Assembly: GCA_964422725.1 (NCBI GenBank)
Contig: CAYRCC010000044.1
Location: 1-18,046 of the forward strand
Direction: 5' to 3'
Source: CAKSNH01 sp964422725
GTDB taxonomy: Bacteria > Bacillota > Clostridia > UBA1381
Length of the DNA stretch: 18,046 bases
A program made the translations under genes and the position numbers. The notes below the pieces were generated by a model. It searched no databases, was not told the origin of the DNA, and worked only from the letters and a program-made list of their open reading frames with translations. Of this stretch, positions 7,412-15,063 are shown piece by piece. Each line of letters opens with the position of its first letter. The stretch's first letter is position 1.

Positions 7412-8542
7412 CTATAATATCTCCGAAAGCAGTTTTGCTTTCATATTGTTAAATTCTTCATCGGAAAGCAATCCCGACTCTTTCATCATTGCAAGCTTTT
7501 CTACTTTTGCTTTAAACTCGGTCATTCCATCATTTCTTGCAGGGGGTGTAGGAGTAGCTACCGAATCCATTGCATCGTTCATCATACCGCCAACCATACC
7601 ACCAACAGCTCCGCCTACACCCGCCATTGTTCCAAAACCAACACCCATATTGGTAAACTCACCGACAGCTTCATTCTGTGCAACCTTTTCTGCAACATCA
7701 AATCCTCGTTCTTGGCTGTAAGTATAACCTTCTTGAGCACGCTTTGTTGCTTGTGCTTGTGAATCAATAACAACCTTTTGGGCTTCTGTTTGTGCATAGA
7801 TAATATCTGTTTGCTGTTTTAATTTCGCTTCCGCTATATCTGCGTATTGTCTGAAATGCAGTTCTTTAAACTTCTCATACTGTCTGTCACCATCGGGTTT
7901 TACAATGGTGGTAACAAAGAACTGTTCAAGGCATACTCCATAATCTGCGAAATCAGAAATAAGCAAGTTTTTAATTTCATTTGAAAATGTAGTCAAATGT
8001 TCATCAATTTCAAAGATATTTATGCCTTTTGTTTTTATGACCTGTGCGATATATGTCTTAACCTTAGTCATTAAGAACGAACGGAAAAATCCGACTAATT
8101 TCTGCTGCCCTAAAAAGCTTTCAGTACCCACAAGTTTTAGCAGTAATTTTCTGCTATCTTCGGCACGAAGGCTCATTTCACCGCTTGCACCGATAGAAAG
8201 CGGGAATCCATAAGTCGGTTCTATGTATTGCACTTTACTGTCAGTACCCCACTTAATAGACATCTGCTCTGTCTTGTTGATAAAATACACTTCTGCGCGA
8301 AAAGGCGTTTCATCTCCCGTTGTGCGATTTAAGAATTTACCTATCTTTGGAATGTTCTGTGTTTCAAGTGTATAACGACCTGCACAGAATAAATCAAGTG
8401 CCTGTCCGTTCATAAAGAAGATAGCCTCTTGACTTTCGTGAACAATCAATTGTGTAAGACTGTTAAAATCTTCGCAAGGGTGCTTCCAGATAAATGTACT
8501 ATTGTCACCCTCGTATTTAATTACATCTGCTATTTTTGACAT
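7412..8542 (-). CDS. SPFH/Band-7 protein with C-terminal SHOCT domain
   Basis: 376 residues. The N-terminal part (about 20-225) is an SPFH (stomatin/prohibitin/flotillin) domain of the bacterial cytosolic 'virion core-like' subgroup, with QEAIFFMNGQALDLFCAGRY and FVTTIVKPDGD. A helical QTEAQKVVIDSQAQATKRAQ stretch follows, then a Gly/Met-rich linker (about 300-325: GFGTMAGVGGAVGGMVGG). The last 30 residues form a SHOCT motif (LAMMKESGLLSDEEFNNMKA). SPFH proteins oligomerise into membrane-linked rings or microdomains; SHOCT is an oligomerisation module. No N-terminal membrane helix is visible, so attachment may be through the Gly-rich segment or partners. ATG 8542 has AGGAGG 9 bases upstream; it starts 20 bases after the TIR gene. 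Confidence 0.86.
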   Translation of the reverse strand: MSKIADVIKYEGDNSTFIWKHPCEDFNSLTQLIVHESQEAIFFMNGQALDLFCAGRYTLETQNIPKIGKFLNRTTGDETPFRAEVYFINKTEQMSIKWGTDSKVQYIEPTYGFPLSIGASGEMSLRAEDSRKLLLKLVGTESFLGQQKLVGFFRSFLMTKVKTYIAQVIKTKGINIFEIDEHLTTFSNEIKNLLISDFADYGVCLEQFFVTTIVKPDGDRQYEKFKELHFRQYADIAEAKLKQQTDIIYAQTEAQKVVIDSQAQATKRAQEGYTYSQERGFDVAEKVAQNEAVGEFTNMGVGFGTMAGVGGAVGGMVGGMMNDAMDSVATPTPPARNDGMTEFKAKVEKLAMMKESGLLSDEEFNNMKAKLLSEIL

Positions 8543-8562
8543 ATATAGTCCTCCTATGTTTA

Positions 8563-10371
8563 TTAAAATTCTATGTTATCAAAATGATTCTTCCAAAACC
8601 ACAATTCTTCTCCGTCGCTATGAGTTAGGTCTTCTGCTTCAAATCCATCTTCATCAAATGATAGCTGTATGGTATGCCCCTCTAAATTGAAATAAAATTT
8701 TTTTCCATCATATTTCAGTTTGTTGCCATTATGTACACTGCTATTGGATTCGGAATATTTAGTAAATTGTGGTGTCGTTTCAAATCTACTTGATTCACCG
8801 TAAACATATCCATCCTCTATTTTAACATATAAATACTCTGTTCCACTACTCATTGATGTATATCTGGTGCGTTCAAAATATTTAGTATTATTTAGCAAAT
8901 AATCATAATATTTTTCTCCCGAATCAGAATAATCCAATATAGAAATATATAATTCCATGGCTTGTTCGATTTGACCGTTGTTGTATAATTCATTTGCTTC
9001 ATCATAAATGCCTGAGGGTATAAGAATTTTTGTGAAAACAATTGAGAATACCACAAAGAGAACAGCTAACCCAAGTATGGATAATCGTATGATTAAAACT
9101 GTCTTTTTCTGTTTCTGCTCTTCAAGCCGTTTAGCCTCATTCTTATGTTCTTGCTCAACTCGAATTTTTTCTTGTTCGATTTTTTCTTTTTCTAACTGTC
9201 TTTCGTATTCAATGCGTTCTTCCTCAGCTTTCGCTTTTAATTCATCTATCTTTTTTTGACAAACTATCACTTTCTCATCAGCATCCATATATCCGGTAAT
9301 TTTTTTGAGTTGCTCAACTGCATTAACATAGTCTTCAAGACTTGTTTTCATACCTTTCCAGTGATATGAGCCGTTCAAAAGAGAAGTTGCATTTCTTAAT
9401 ATTTCATCTTTCCATACATTTTTGCTTTTTTCAAGACATTTCTCACTCAGTTCTTTTGAATCCTTATAATCTTTAATAGAACTAAAAGTAGCTGCTGCTG
9501 TCTTAAAAGCATCTTCTGTTGTTGCTGTATTCATTTGTTGCGTTGCTTTTGCATAAGTTCTTTTTAAACGCTCTTTTTCATTTCTATCATTTATAAAAGC
9601 GATATATCCCTCAAGTTCTGATTTTAATTTCGAATCACCAAAACGAATAACTTTTTGATACATATTCTTCTTATCAAATGGTTCAACACAATCTTTGAGA
9701 GCACTTCGCACCTTGACTTGAAGCTCAACCATCAACTTACCTAAATAAGCCTGAGCATCTTCTGCATTTTGATTTAATGCTTGCTCAAAGAAGTTATCAG
9801 CCTTTTCCCATTCCCCGTCTTCAAGAGCGAGAAAGCCACGCTTAACCAAAGCAGATGCATTGCCGGACACCGTACTCTGAACGACAACCGTTTCTTTTAC
9901 ACCTGACGAGCCATTTGTTGATACAAGTTTTTTAATACCTCTTACCAAGTCCTGCATAAAACCGAGCTTTGACATATCCTGTGCTTGCAGATGTGAAAAT
10001 TCTTCCGGCAAGTCATAGGGGTCCATATCACGATATGCAGGTATCAAAATCTTATTTGCTCCGTTCTTTATAAGAGAAAGGTATCGTGACCATTCATTCT
10101 TTACCCATACCGCATTAAAATGATCGGGTTTTGTTCCAAGTGCCACCATAACCTTTGCGGAATTTAAAGCCGCAAATATATAGGGTTCGTATGCAACACC
10201 CAGCTTATCCTCAAGTGTGATACGAGAAAAGAATACCTTAAATCCTTCTTTTGTAAGTTCGTGATAAAGCTCTGTTGCCAAAACACTGTCCTGTGTTCTG
10301 CGACCGTTATTATCGGTTTCTTTGTAGCATATAAACACATCGAAAGGTTCTTCTTTTTGAGATATTGCCAA
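8563..10371 (-). CDS. TIR-domain protein with TPR, coiled coil and membrane segment (3' part of a split gene)
   Basis: 602 residues from TTG 10371. The TIR domain spans about 8-150: FDVFICYKETD, FFSRITLEDKLG (BB-loop region), then YEPYIFAALNSAKVMVALG, where Glu62 is a plausible catalytic glutamate of NAD-cleaving TIRs (inferred). A TPR pair (ALVKRGFLALEDGEWEKADN), a Glu/Lys coiled coil (about 375-422), one membrane helix (about 425-452, IIRLSILGLAVLFVVFSIVF) and a C-terminal extracytoplasmic or sensor region follow. The frame is open upstream to INEIQKGILAISQK, which joins the 10392-10808 product by a -1 shift near 10395. Homologues as I recall them are single zinc-ribbon-TPR-TIR proteins, so this is probably a one-base lesion. 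TTG 10371 has AAGGA only 3 bases away, leaving weak separate expression possible. Confidence 0.8.
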   Translation of the reverse strand: MAISQKEEPFDVFICYKETDNNGRRTQDSVLATELYHELTKEGFKVFFSRITLEDKLGVAYEPYIFAALNSAKVMVALGTKPDHFNAVWVKNEWSRYLSLIKNGANKILIPAYRDMDPYDLPEEFSHLQAQDMSKLGFMQDLVRGIKKLVSTNGSSGVKETVVVQSTVSGNASALVKRGFLALEDGEWEKADNFFEQALNQNAEDAQAYLGKLMVELQVKVRSALKDCVEPFDKKNMYQKVIRFGDSKLKSELEGYIAFINDRNEKERLKRTYAKATQQMNTATTEDAFKTAAATFSSIKDYKDSKELSEKCLEKSKNVWKDEILRNATSLLNGSYHWKGMKTSLEDYVNAVEQLKKITGYMDADEKVIVCQKKIDELKAKAEEERIEYERQLEKEKIEQEKIRVEQEHKNEAKRLEEQKQKKTVLIIRLSILGLAVLFVVFSIVFTKILIPSGIYDEANELYNNGQIEQAMELYISILDYSDSGEKYYDYLLNNTKYFERTRYTSMSSGTEYLYVKIEDGYVYGESSRFETTPQFTKYSESNSSVHNGNKLKYDGKKFYFNLEGHTIQLSFDEDGFEAEDLTHSDGEELWFWKNHFDNIEF

Positions 10372-10391
10372 AATTCCTTTTTGAATTTCGT

Positions 10392-10808
10392 TTATAACAC
10401 CGCTTCGGATTCATAAATATTCTTTTGGTAACTGTCTGCATATTTGATGGCAGATTTGTAGTCCTCATCATCAAAAACAGAGGTAAACTGTGCTCTGTTT
10501 ACCGTTGGAACACGCTTGTGCGAAGAAGGATCCTCAACATATTCAATACCGTATCTGCAAAGAACTATAGACCAATAGCTTTCCGCATCCTCTGTATCTT
10601 CGTTGAGTACCTGCTCATAAATACTCATCGCCTTATCAAAATCGTTGTTTCGTCTAAAATGGTTTGCCCTGTCAAACAAATTAGCTTTTCTCTCATCATC
10701 AAGTTTAGGCAAAGTTTGTTTTGTGCCGCAATATTCGCAAGTTGCAACAGTTTCGCCAACATTGATTTCAAGAGTACCACCGCATATTTTACACTTAAAT
10801 ATAGCCAT
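10392..10808 (-). pseudogene. Zinc-ribbon/TPR N-terminus of the TIR protein
   Basis: 138 residues. A zinc ribbon (CKICGGTLEI…CEYCGTKQT) is followed by a TPR (ANHFRRNNDFDKAMSIYEQV) and a conserved-looking DPSSHKRVPTVNRAQFTS block. It ends IYESEAVL then TAA 10394-10392. Slipping back one base at the last Leu codon reads EAVLINEIQKGILAISQK into the TIR frame without changing the expected spacing, so one base appears to be missing near 10395-10400. ATG 10808 has AGGG upstream and follows the regulator stop by 9 bases. As a separate product it would be a zinc-binding TPR protein. Confidence 0.72.
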
Positions 10809-10817
10809 ATCAAATCC

Positions 10818-11006
10818 CTATCTTTCTATTTCTACATTGTCAACAGCGAATTCCAAACAAAGCTGAATGATTTCATTTTTTGTTCTTCCTGTTGCTTCGC
10901 ATATTTCATCTATCTTTTTTATTAAATCAACCGGTAACCTTGCAGAAACAACCGCTGTGTCACCGGTATATTTTTTTGAAGCTATTACAAGTTTTTTATC
11001 TGCCAA
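10818..11006 (-). CDS. Ribbon-helix-helix (CopG-like) DNA-binding protein
   Basis: 62 residues from TTG 11006. GAGGTG lies 6-7 bases upstream of this TTG; an open frame from TTG 11033 would start without a ribosome site. The core VVSARLPVDLIKKIDEICEA plus TGRTKNEIIQLCLEFA is the RHH strand-helix-helix pattern: SARLP is the DNA-contacting strand and the GRTKNE turn links the helices. Such proteins are usually autorepressors of small operons. It is the first gene after the 11047-11075 promoter and leads the TIR/SPFH operon, so it probably controls it. Could also be a plasmid-type copy or mobilization regulator. Confidence 0.8.
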   Translation of the reverse strand: MADKKLVIASKKYTGDTAVVSARLPVDLIKKIDEICEATGRTKNEIIQLCLEFAVDNVEIER

Positions 11007-11046
11007 TGTCAACACCTCGTACTTACAATACAATTATCTGTTTTTA

Positions 11047-11075
11047 ATTATACTACAAATGTATACAAAAGTCAA
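11047..11075 (-). promoter_or_regulatory. Sigma-A promoter of the TIR/SPFH operon
   Basis: On the minus strand, TTGACT (11075-11070), a 17-base spacer and TATAAT (11052-11047) form a near-consensus promoter 41 bases before the regulator start. The palindrome TGTATACA (11060-11067) lies inside the spacer and is a possible operator for the RHH protein (inferred). Confidence 0.78.
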
Positions 11076-11112
11076 TCTATTCTGACATTTTCTCACAAAT
11101 GCACAAAATATC

Positions 11113-11329
11113 TGCCTTGCATTTTTGCAATCGGCACATAAAAGCAAAGCCTTGCTTTTATCCGTTATCCTCAATTTTTTGAGGATATTAATTCAAGCTA
11201 TTGCTTGAATGTGCATAGAAAATTTATTTTACCTAAATTTTCTATGCTATCAACACGAGGTTCGATGCCGATGTGGTGATATAAAAATACCCGACAAATG
11301 CGAAGTGGGTGCATTTATTGGGTATTTTT
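11113..11329. other. Tandem-hairpin region, partly closed by an outer stem
   Basis: No gene lies in this stretch, but it holds five successive hairpins: 10 bp at 11138-11147/11152-11161 (loop AGCC), 9 bp at 11166-11174/11179-11187 (loop TTTT), 8 bp at 11191-11198/11203-11210 (loop TATT), 13 bp at 11213-11225/11235-11247, and 10 bp at 11283-11292/11320-11329 with an inner AAATGC/GCATTT pair. ATCGGCA (11130-11136) can pair with TGCCGAT (11266-11272), enclosing the first four. The last hairpin ends in T6 and could terminate plus-strand transcription. It adjoins the oriT, so a single-strand replication origin or conjugation-linked structure is as likely as a noncoding RNA. Confidence 0.7.
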
Positions 11330-11349
11330 TAGGAAGTGCAGAGGGAAAG

Positions 11350-11394
11350 TCTGCCACACACTTTGCGTGCAAAGTATAGTGTGTTACACCTTTG
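11350..11394 (+). other. oriT: MobV-type origin of transfer (oriT), pMV158-like
   Basis: ACACACTTTGC (11356-11366) and GCAAAGTATAGTGTGTTA (11369-11386) reproduce the pMV158 RSA layout: an ACACACT/AGTGTGT inverted repeat, an inner CTTTGC/GCAAAG stem, and the core TAGTGTG followed by TTA. By analogy the relaxase nicks the plus strand between G11383 and T11384. The matching relaxase gene is at 14104-15063, unusually 2.7 kb away and beyond the oppositely oriented 11559-12593 gene. Confidence 0.87.
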
Positions 11395-11410
11395 CTGACG
11401 GGGCGGGTGT

Positions 11411-11520
11411 GAAAATATGTTGCTCACCGTATTTGAGCAATATATTTTCGCAGTCGGCGAAATTACAAAAGGTTGGTCGTCTGCCGAGAGTATGGCAGAC
11501 GGTCAGCCTTGCGGTAATTT
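11411..11520 (+). other. Two long hairpins just 3' of the nick site
   Basis: GAAAATATGTTGCTCA (11411-11426) pairs with TGAGCAATATATTTTC (11434-11449), 16 positions with one G-T. Then AAATTAC (11460-11466)/GTAATTT (11514-11520), AAGGTTG (11469-11475)/CAGCCTT (11504-11510) and CGTCTGCC (11478-11485)/GGCAGACG (11494-11501) stack into one long broken stem. They would be among the first bases of the transferred strand, so a single-strand promoter or origin active on ssDNA is a reasonable inference. The stretch to 11558 otherwise holds no gene. Confidence 0.65.
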
Positions 11521-11558
11521 GTAAAGTCGGCAAACGGTGTAATACATTCCCCGAAGCC

Positions 11559-12593
11559 TCACTTATACCTGCCCAAGCCGATGTCCTCCATAAAAGAATC
11601 AATGACTATTCGCTCATCAAGACACCACATATCAAATGTCTGATAGGAAAGCAAGCCGGTTTTAACTTGCTTTTTCTTTATAACCGCAATCCTTTTATGC
11701 TCGTCATATTTTTGTATCAGTTTATCGAGAGCCTTTTGGTCGGTGCATTTCTTCTTTGCCTTTTGCACTCGGTTATACCAATACATATTTTCATTTCGAA
11801 AGGTTTTCTCATAATCAATATCTTTTGTTTCTTCCTCGTATTTCTGTTTGTTTTTCTTCTGTTGTTCTTTTCGGCATTTTGCGGAGCATATAACCGTCTT
11901 GTTTACATCGGGAGCAAGAAACAGCTTGCCGCAAACCTTGCAATAGCTGAAATATTTCTGGTTTTCATATATTGCTTTCAAATAATATACTACCAACGGC
12001 ATTATAGAAAAATCCGATGCCGCATATTCGGTCGTACTGTTTGTATCTGCAATGCAAAATGTCAAAATCGGATATTTGAAATATTCATAAGGCATATCCG
12101 TAAGCGGATTAAACGGATTTGTTCGTTGCCATTCCAAAATATCACTCATTAAATTATATCTTAACGGCAAGGTTATATCTTCAAGTCTGTCTATAATAGG
12201 ATATTCTTCGTCTTTATCTTTTAAGGCTTTCAAAATTCTGTTTCGTTCTTCCCAAAGCTTTAACGCAAGATACTTTAATAATGGATTTTCGGTCGAATAC
12301 AAGCCTTCAATTTCTTGGACAACCTCCGCTTGTTTTTGTTTTGAAGTGTCTGCAATCAAGTGTTTCAAATCTGAAAAATACCCGGCGTTTGGAAAAATAT
12401 CAAGCAAAAATGAGCCGATCGGTCGGATTTTATCAAAAATAATTTTATCTTTTTTGCCGCCTCGAATATATCTGTTCACATTGTCAAATTCGCCTATGAT
12501 AATATGTTCTTTTTTATTTTTTCGGTCTAAATTTATTGCTATTACTGCGTTTTGGGTAACAGGTATATTTGGCGTGTCAATTTTCTTCTTCAA
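11559..12593 (-). CDS. Zinc-finger protein of unknown function (DUF6076-like)
   Basis: 344 residues from TTG 12593, which has AGAAGG 8 bases upstream; GTG 12602 gives three more residues but overlaps that site. The middle and N-terminus are unfamiliar; near residue 235-260 a zinc finger reads YCKVCGKLFLAPDVNKTVIC followed by SAKC, and a long basic helical tail follows (RKEQQKKNKQKYEEETKD…AVIKKKQVKTG). The pattern matches, from memory, the DUF6076 family common on Firmicutes mobile elements; function unknown. It lies between oriT and the replication genes and is transcribed away from them from its own promoter (12649-12677). The basic tail and zinc finger would suit nucleic-acid binding. Confidence 0.75.
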   Translation of the reverse strand: MKKKIDTPNIPVTQNAVIAINLDRKNKKEHIIIGEFDNVNRYIRGGKKDKIIFDKIRPIGSFLLDIFPNAGYFSDLKHLIADTSKQKQAEVVQEIEGLYSTENPLLKYLALKLWEERNRILKALKDKDEEYPIIDRLEDITLPLRYNLMSDILEWQRTNPFNPLTDMPYEYFKYPILTFCIADTNSTTEYAASDFSIMPLVVYYLKAIYENQKYFSYCKVCGKLFLAPDVNKTVICSAKCRKEQQKKNKQKYEEETKDIDYEKTFRNENMYWYNRVQKAKKKCTDQKALDKLIQKYDEHKRIAVIKKKQVKTGLLSYQTFDMWCLDERIVIDSFMEDIGLGRYK

Positions 12594-12648
12594 GTCTAAC
12601 ACCTTCTTTTTATGGGAATTGTATTTTTAGAGTTTTATCATTACTTAA

Positions 12649-12677
12649 AGTATATACCAAAAGCCTTTACAAGTCAA
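12649..12677 (-). promoter_or_regulatory. Sigma-A promoter of the zinc-finger gene
   Basis: On the minus strand, TTGACT (12677-12672), a 17-base spacer and TATACT (12654-12649). The divergent region 12678-12755 also contains TTGTGATTT and TTGTGAATT repeats and a TTTGTG/CACAAA pair (12691-12720), possibly regulatory. No clear promoter for the plus-strand replication genes was found. Confidence 0.72.
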
Positions 12678-12755
12678 GCATTTTGTGATTTAATCGAATT
12701 GTGAATTGCAATCCACAAACTATCAAAACTAACGACTTGTAAGGAGGAAAACACG

Positions 12756-13466
12756 ATGTCAGACAACAAAAAATATTACTTTCTCAAACTGAAAGAGGAT
12801 TTCTTTTTCAGCGGCGAAGTACTCATAGTTGAAAAGATGCAAGACGGTATTTTGTATTCCAACATTTTACTGAAATTGTATCTTTTATCATTAAAATTCA
12901 ATGGATTTTTAAAGCTCAACGAGAATGTTAATTACACACCCGAAATGCTTGCTTCTTTAACGGGGCATAAATTGGAAACCGTTGAAAAAGCATTGGAACT
13001 GTTTCTTGAACTCGGTCTTATCGTGGAGTGTGCGGATAATTCAATCTATATGTCAAACATAGAGGATATGGTCGGTACATCATCAACCGAAGCTGACAGA
13101 AAAAGGCGTGCAAGAGCAGAACTCAAAAGGCTTGGCGGACAAGCAGAGGACAAATGTCCGCAAGATGTCCGCACTCTGTCCGAAAAGTGTCTGCCAGAGA
13201 TAGAGATAGAGAAAGAAATAGATAAAGAATCAGAGTTAAAGCAAGAGTTATACGGGCGATACAAAAATGTATCGCTCGCACACTCGGACTATGAGCAATT
13301 AAAAAATGATTATCCTATGTATGCCGATAAATATATTGAAAAACTGTCGGAATATATGGAAAGTACGGGTAAAGCATACAATAACCATTTGGCAACGATA
13401 CGCAGTTGGCTTAAAAAGGATGTTAAAGAAACAGTCTATTCTTGTAAGGAGGGTGAAAGTTTATGA
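12756..13466 (+). CDS. Phage-replisome-organizer / RepA-type replication protein
   Basis: 236 residues. ATG 12756 has AAGGAGG (12741-12747) 8 bases upstream. The N-terminal winged-helix region (about 5-110: YYFLKLKEDFFFSGEVLIVE, LYSNILLKLYLLSLKFNG, GHKLETVEKALELFLELGLI) is the 'phage replisome organizer' N-terminal pattern. A charged linker (ADRKRRARAELKRLGG) and a C-terminal DnaD-like helical part (about 175-228: YEQLKNDYPMYADKYIEKLS, HLATIRSWLKKD) follow. It probably binds an origin on the element and recruits the loader encoded next; the two genes overlap by 4 bases (ATGA). This would allow the excised circle to replicate autonomously. Confidence 0.85.
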   Translation: MSDNKKYYFLKLKEDFFFSGEVLIVEKMQDGILYSNILLKLYLLSLKFNGFLKLNENVNYTPEMLASLTGHKLETVEKALELFLELGLIVECADNSIYMSNIEDMVGTSSTEADRKRRARAELKRLGGQAEDKCPQDVRTLSEKCLPEIEIEKEIDKESELKQELYGRYKNVSLAHSDYEQLKNDYPMYADKYIEKLSEYMESTGKAYNNHLATIRSWLKKDVKETVYSCKEGESL

Positions 13467-14101
13467 CAAATTCGGAATTTGAACACATACAGCGATTAAA
13501 TGTATTGAAATCTATGTGCTTTGATGATTCGGGGTTATACAGTTGGAATTTTGAAAATGACAACGGTAGAAATCCTATTATGAGCAAAGCAAAAATATAT
13601 GTTTCCAAATGGTCGGAAATGTCTAGCAAAAATAACGGACTGCTCCTTTGGGGGAATGTGGGAACGGGAAAAACATACTTTGCCGCTTGCATAGCAAATG
13701 CTTTGGTCGAAAACGGTGTTTCTGTTCGTATGACGAACTTTTCGGCAATACTTAATGATTTGTTTTATGAAAGTGACAAAAACGGATATATCGAAAGGCT
13801 GAACAATCACAGCCTTTTGGTAATTGACGATTTGGGTATTGAGCGTGATACGCATTACGCATTGGAGCAGGTTTACAATATTGTTGATACAAGATACAAA
13901 AGCGGTAATCCGTTTATCGTAACAACAAATTTAAGCCTTGACGAAATGAAAAATCCCATTGACACCGTACACAAAAGAATTTATGACAGGGTTCTGGAGA
14001 TGTGCGTGCCGATTAGATTTTGCGGAGAAAACTTCCGTATTCAAAAATCCGCTGACAAAATGAAAGCAGTTAAAAAGCTGTTTGAAACGGGGGTTGAATG
14101 A
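13463..14101 (+). CDS. DnaC-like AAA+ ATPase (helicase loader)
   Basis: 212 residues with Walker A GNVGTGKT (64-71), Walker B LLVIDDLG (118-125, Asp122/Asp123) and the sensor-like FIVTTNLSLDEM. The length and layout fit DnaC/IstB-type loaders that place the replicative helicase on DNA. Here the partner should be the preceding replisome organizer, whose stop overlaps this ATG. The last residues (NFRIQKSADKMKAVKKLFET) are typical of loaders carried on Tn4451- and ICE-type elements. The gene is intact. Confidence 0.88.
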   Translation: MTNSEFEHIQRLNVLKSMCFDDSGLYSWNFENDNGRNPIMSKAKIYVSKWSEMSSKNNGLLLWGNVGTGKTYFAACIANALVENGVSVRMTNFSAILNDLFYESDKNGYIERLNNHSLLVIDDLGIERDTHYALEQVYNIVDTRYKSGNPFIVTTNLSLDEMKNPIDTVHKRIYDRVLEMCVPIRFCGENFRIQKSADKMKAVKKLFETGVE

Positions 14102-14103
14102 TT

Positions 14104-15063
14104 ATGGCAAAAGCGATATTACGATTTGCAAAACACAAAGGTAACCCTGCGGCTCGCTTGGAAGGACACCACGAACGCAAGAAAGAAAAATACAAAAGTA
14201 ATCCCGATATTGACCTATCAAAGAGCAAGTACAATATTCACCTTATCACGCCGCAAATGACCTACAAAAAGGAAATCGACTCACGCATTGCAGAAGCAAA
14301 ATGCAGAACACGAAAGGATAGTGTAAGATTTATTGATACACTCATTACTGCAAGCCCGGAATTTTTCAAAGGCAAAACCTACGATGAGATGAAAAACTTT
14401 TTCGTTCACGCATTGGAATTTATTAAAGCGAATATAGTTCCCCAAAATGTATTTTCGGCAGTAATACACCTTGATGAAAAGACACCGCATATGCATCTTT
14501 GCTTTGTTCCGCTGACAAAAGATAATCGGCTTTGTGCAAAGGAAATCATAGGTAACAGTACAAAGTTGATAGAGTGGCAAGATAAATTTTATGAGCATAT
14601 GTCAAATAAATACCCCTCGCTTGAAAGAGGTGAATCAGCTCGTTATACGCACCGCAAGCATATTCCCACTAATATTTTTAAGTCTGCATACAAATTACAG
14701 AAAATGCAACTTGAGATTGAGGAAGTCTTGGAAAATACAAATTTCCTCAACACCGGCAAGAATACCGCAAAGGTTTCTGCAATGATTAAAAAGTTCGTAC
14801 CAAAGGTCGAAAGCTTTGAAACACAGGTAAATATGCTGTCAAGGTCATTTAAGCAAGCACAAGAGGAAAATACTGAGCTTTCAAAAGCATTGGATGGTTA
14901 CAAAGACAAGTCATTCAAGCAAAATATTGAACTTGCTGAGTTACAATCGGAATTAAACAGGCTGAATAAATTTCTCGGTAAAATTCCTGATGAAGTCATA
15001 CAGCAAGTTAAGGATGCCGAAAAAGAACGCAAGCGAAGACGAAATAAGGAGGCGGAGAGATAA
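14104..15063 (+). CDS. mob: MobV-family relaxase
   Basis: 319 residues. The start MAKAILRFAKHKG at ATG 14104 fits the family; ATG 14098, which overlaps the previous stop, adds two residues. The defining motif HLDEKTPHMHL (His122, His129, His131) is the metal-binding motif of MobV/Pre relaxases, which nick oriT and stay attached to the 5' end. A coiled-coil C-terminus (about 235-300) ends in a very basic EKERKRRRNKEAER. It is shorter than many Pre proteins, the C-terminal extension being reduced. Substrate: the RSA-like oriT at 11350-11394. The stop TAA overlaps the tnpW ATG by one base. Confidence 0.9.
   Translation: MAKAILRFAKHKGNPAARLEGHHERKKEKYKSNPDIDLSKSKYNIHLITPQMTYKKEIDSRIAEAKCRTRKDSVRFIDTLITASPEFFKGKTYDEMKNFFVHALEFIKANIVPQNVFSAVIHLDEKTPHMHLCFVPLTKDNRLCAKEIIGNSTKLIEWQDKFYEHMSNKYPSLERGESARYTHRKHIPTNIFKSAYKLQKMQLEIEEVLENTNFLNTGKNTAKVSAMIKKFVPKVESFETQVNMLSRSFKQAQEENTELSKALDGYKDKSFKQNIELAELQSELNRLNKFLGKIPDEVIQQVKDAEKERKRRRNKEAER

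Noticed and set aside
11113..11330. CRISPR array or iteron array reading of the repeated hairpins
   Set aside because: The stems differ in sequence from one another and have no constant direct repeat or spacer length; no cas genes are present.
11298..12152. 284-codon plus-strand open frame
   Set aside because: It is a shadow of the oriT hairpins and the minus-strand zinc-finger gene: Cys/Phe/Ile-rich with no domain, while the opposite strand has a promoter, ribosome site and zinc finger.
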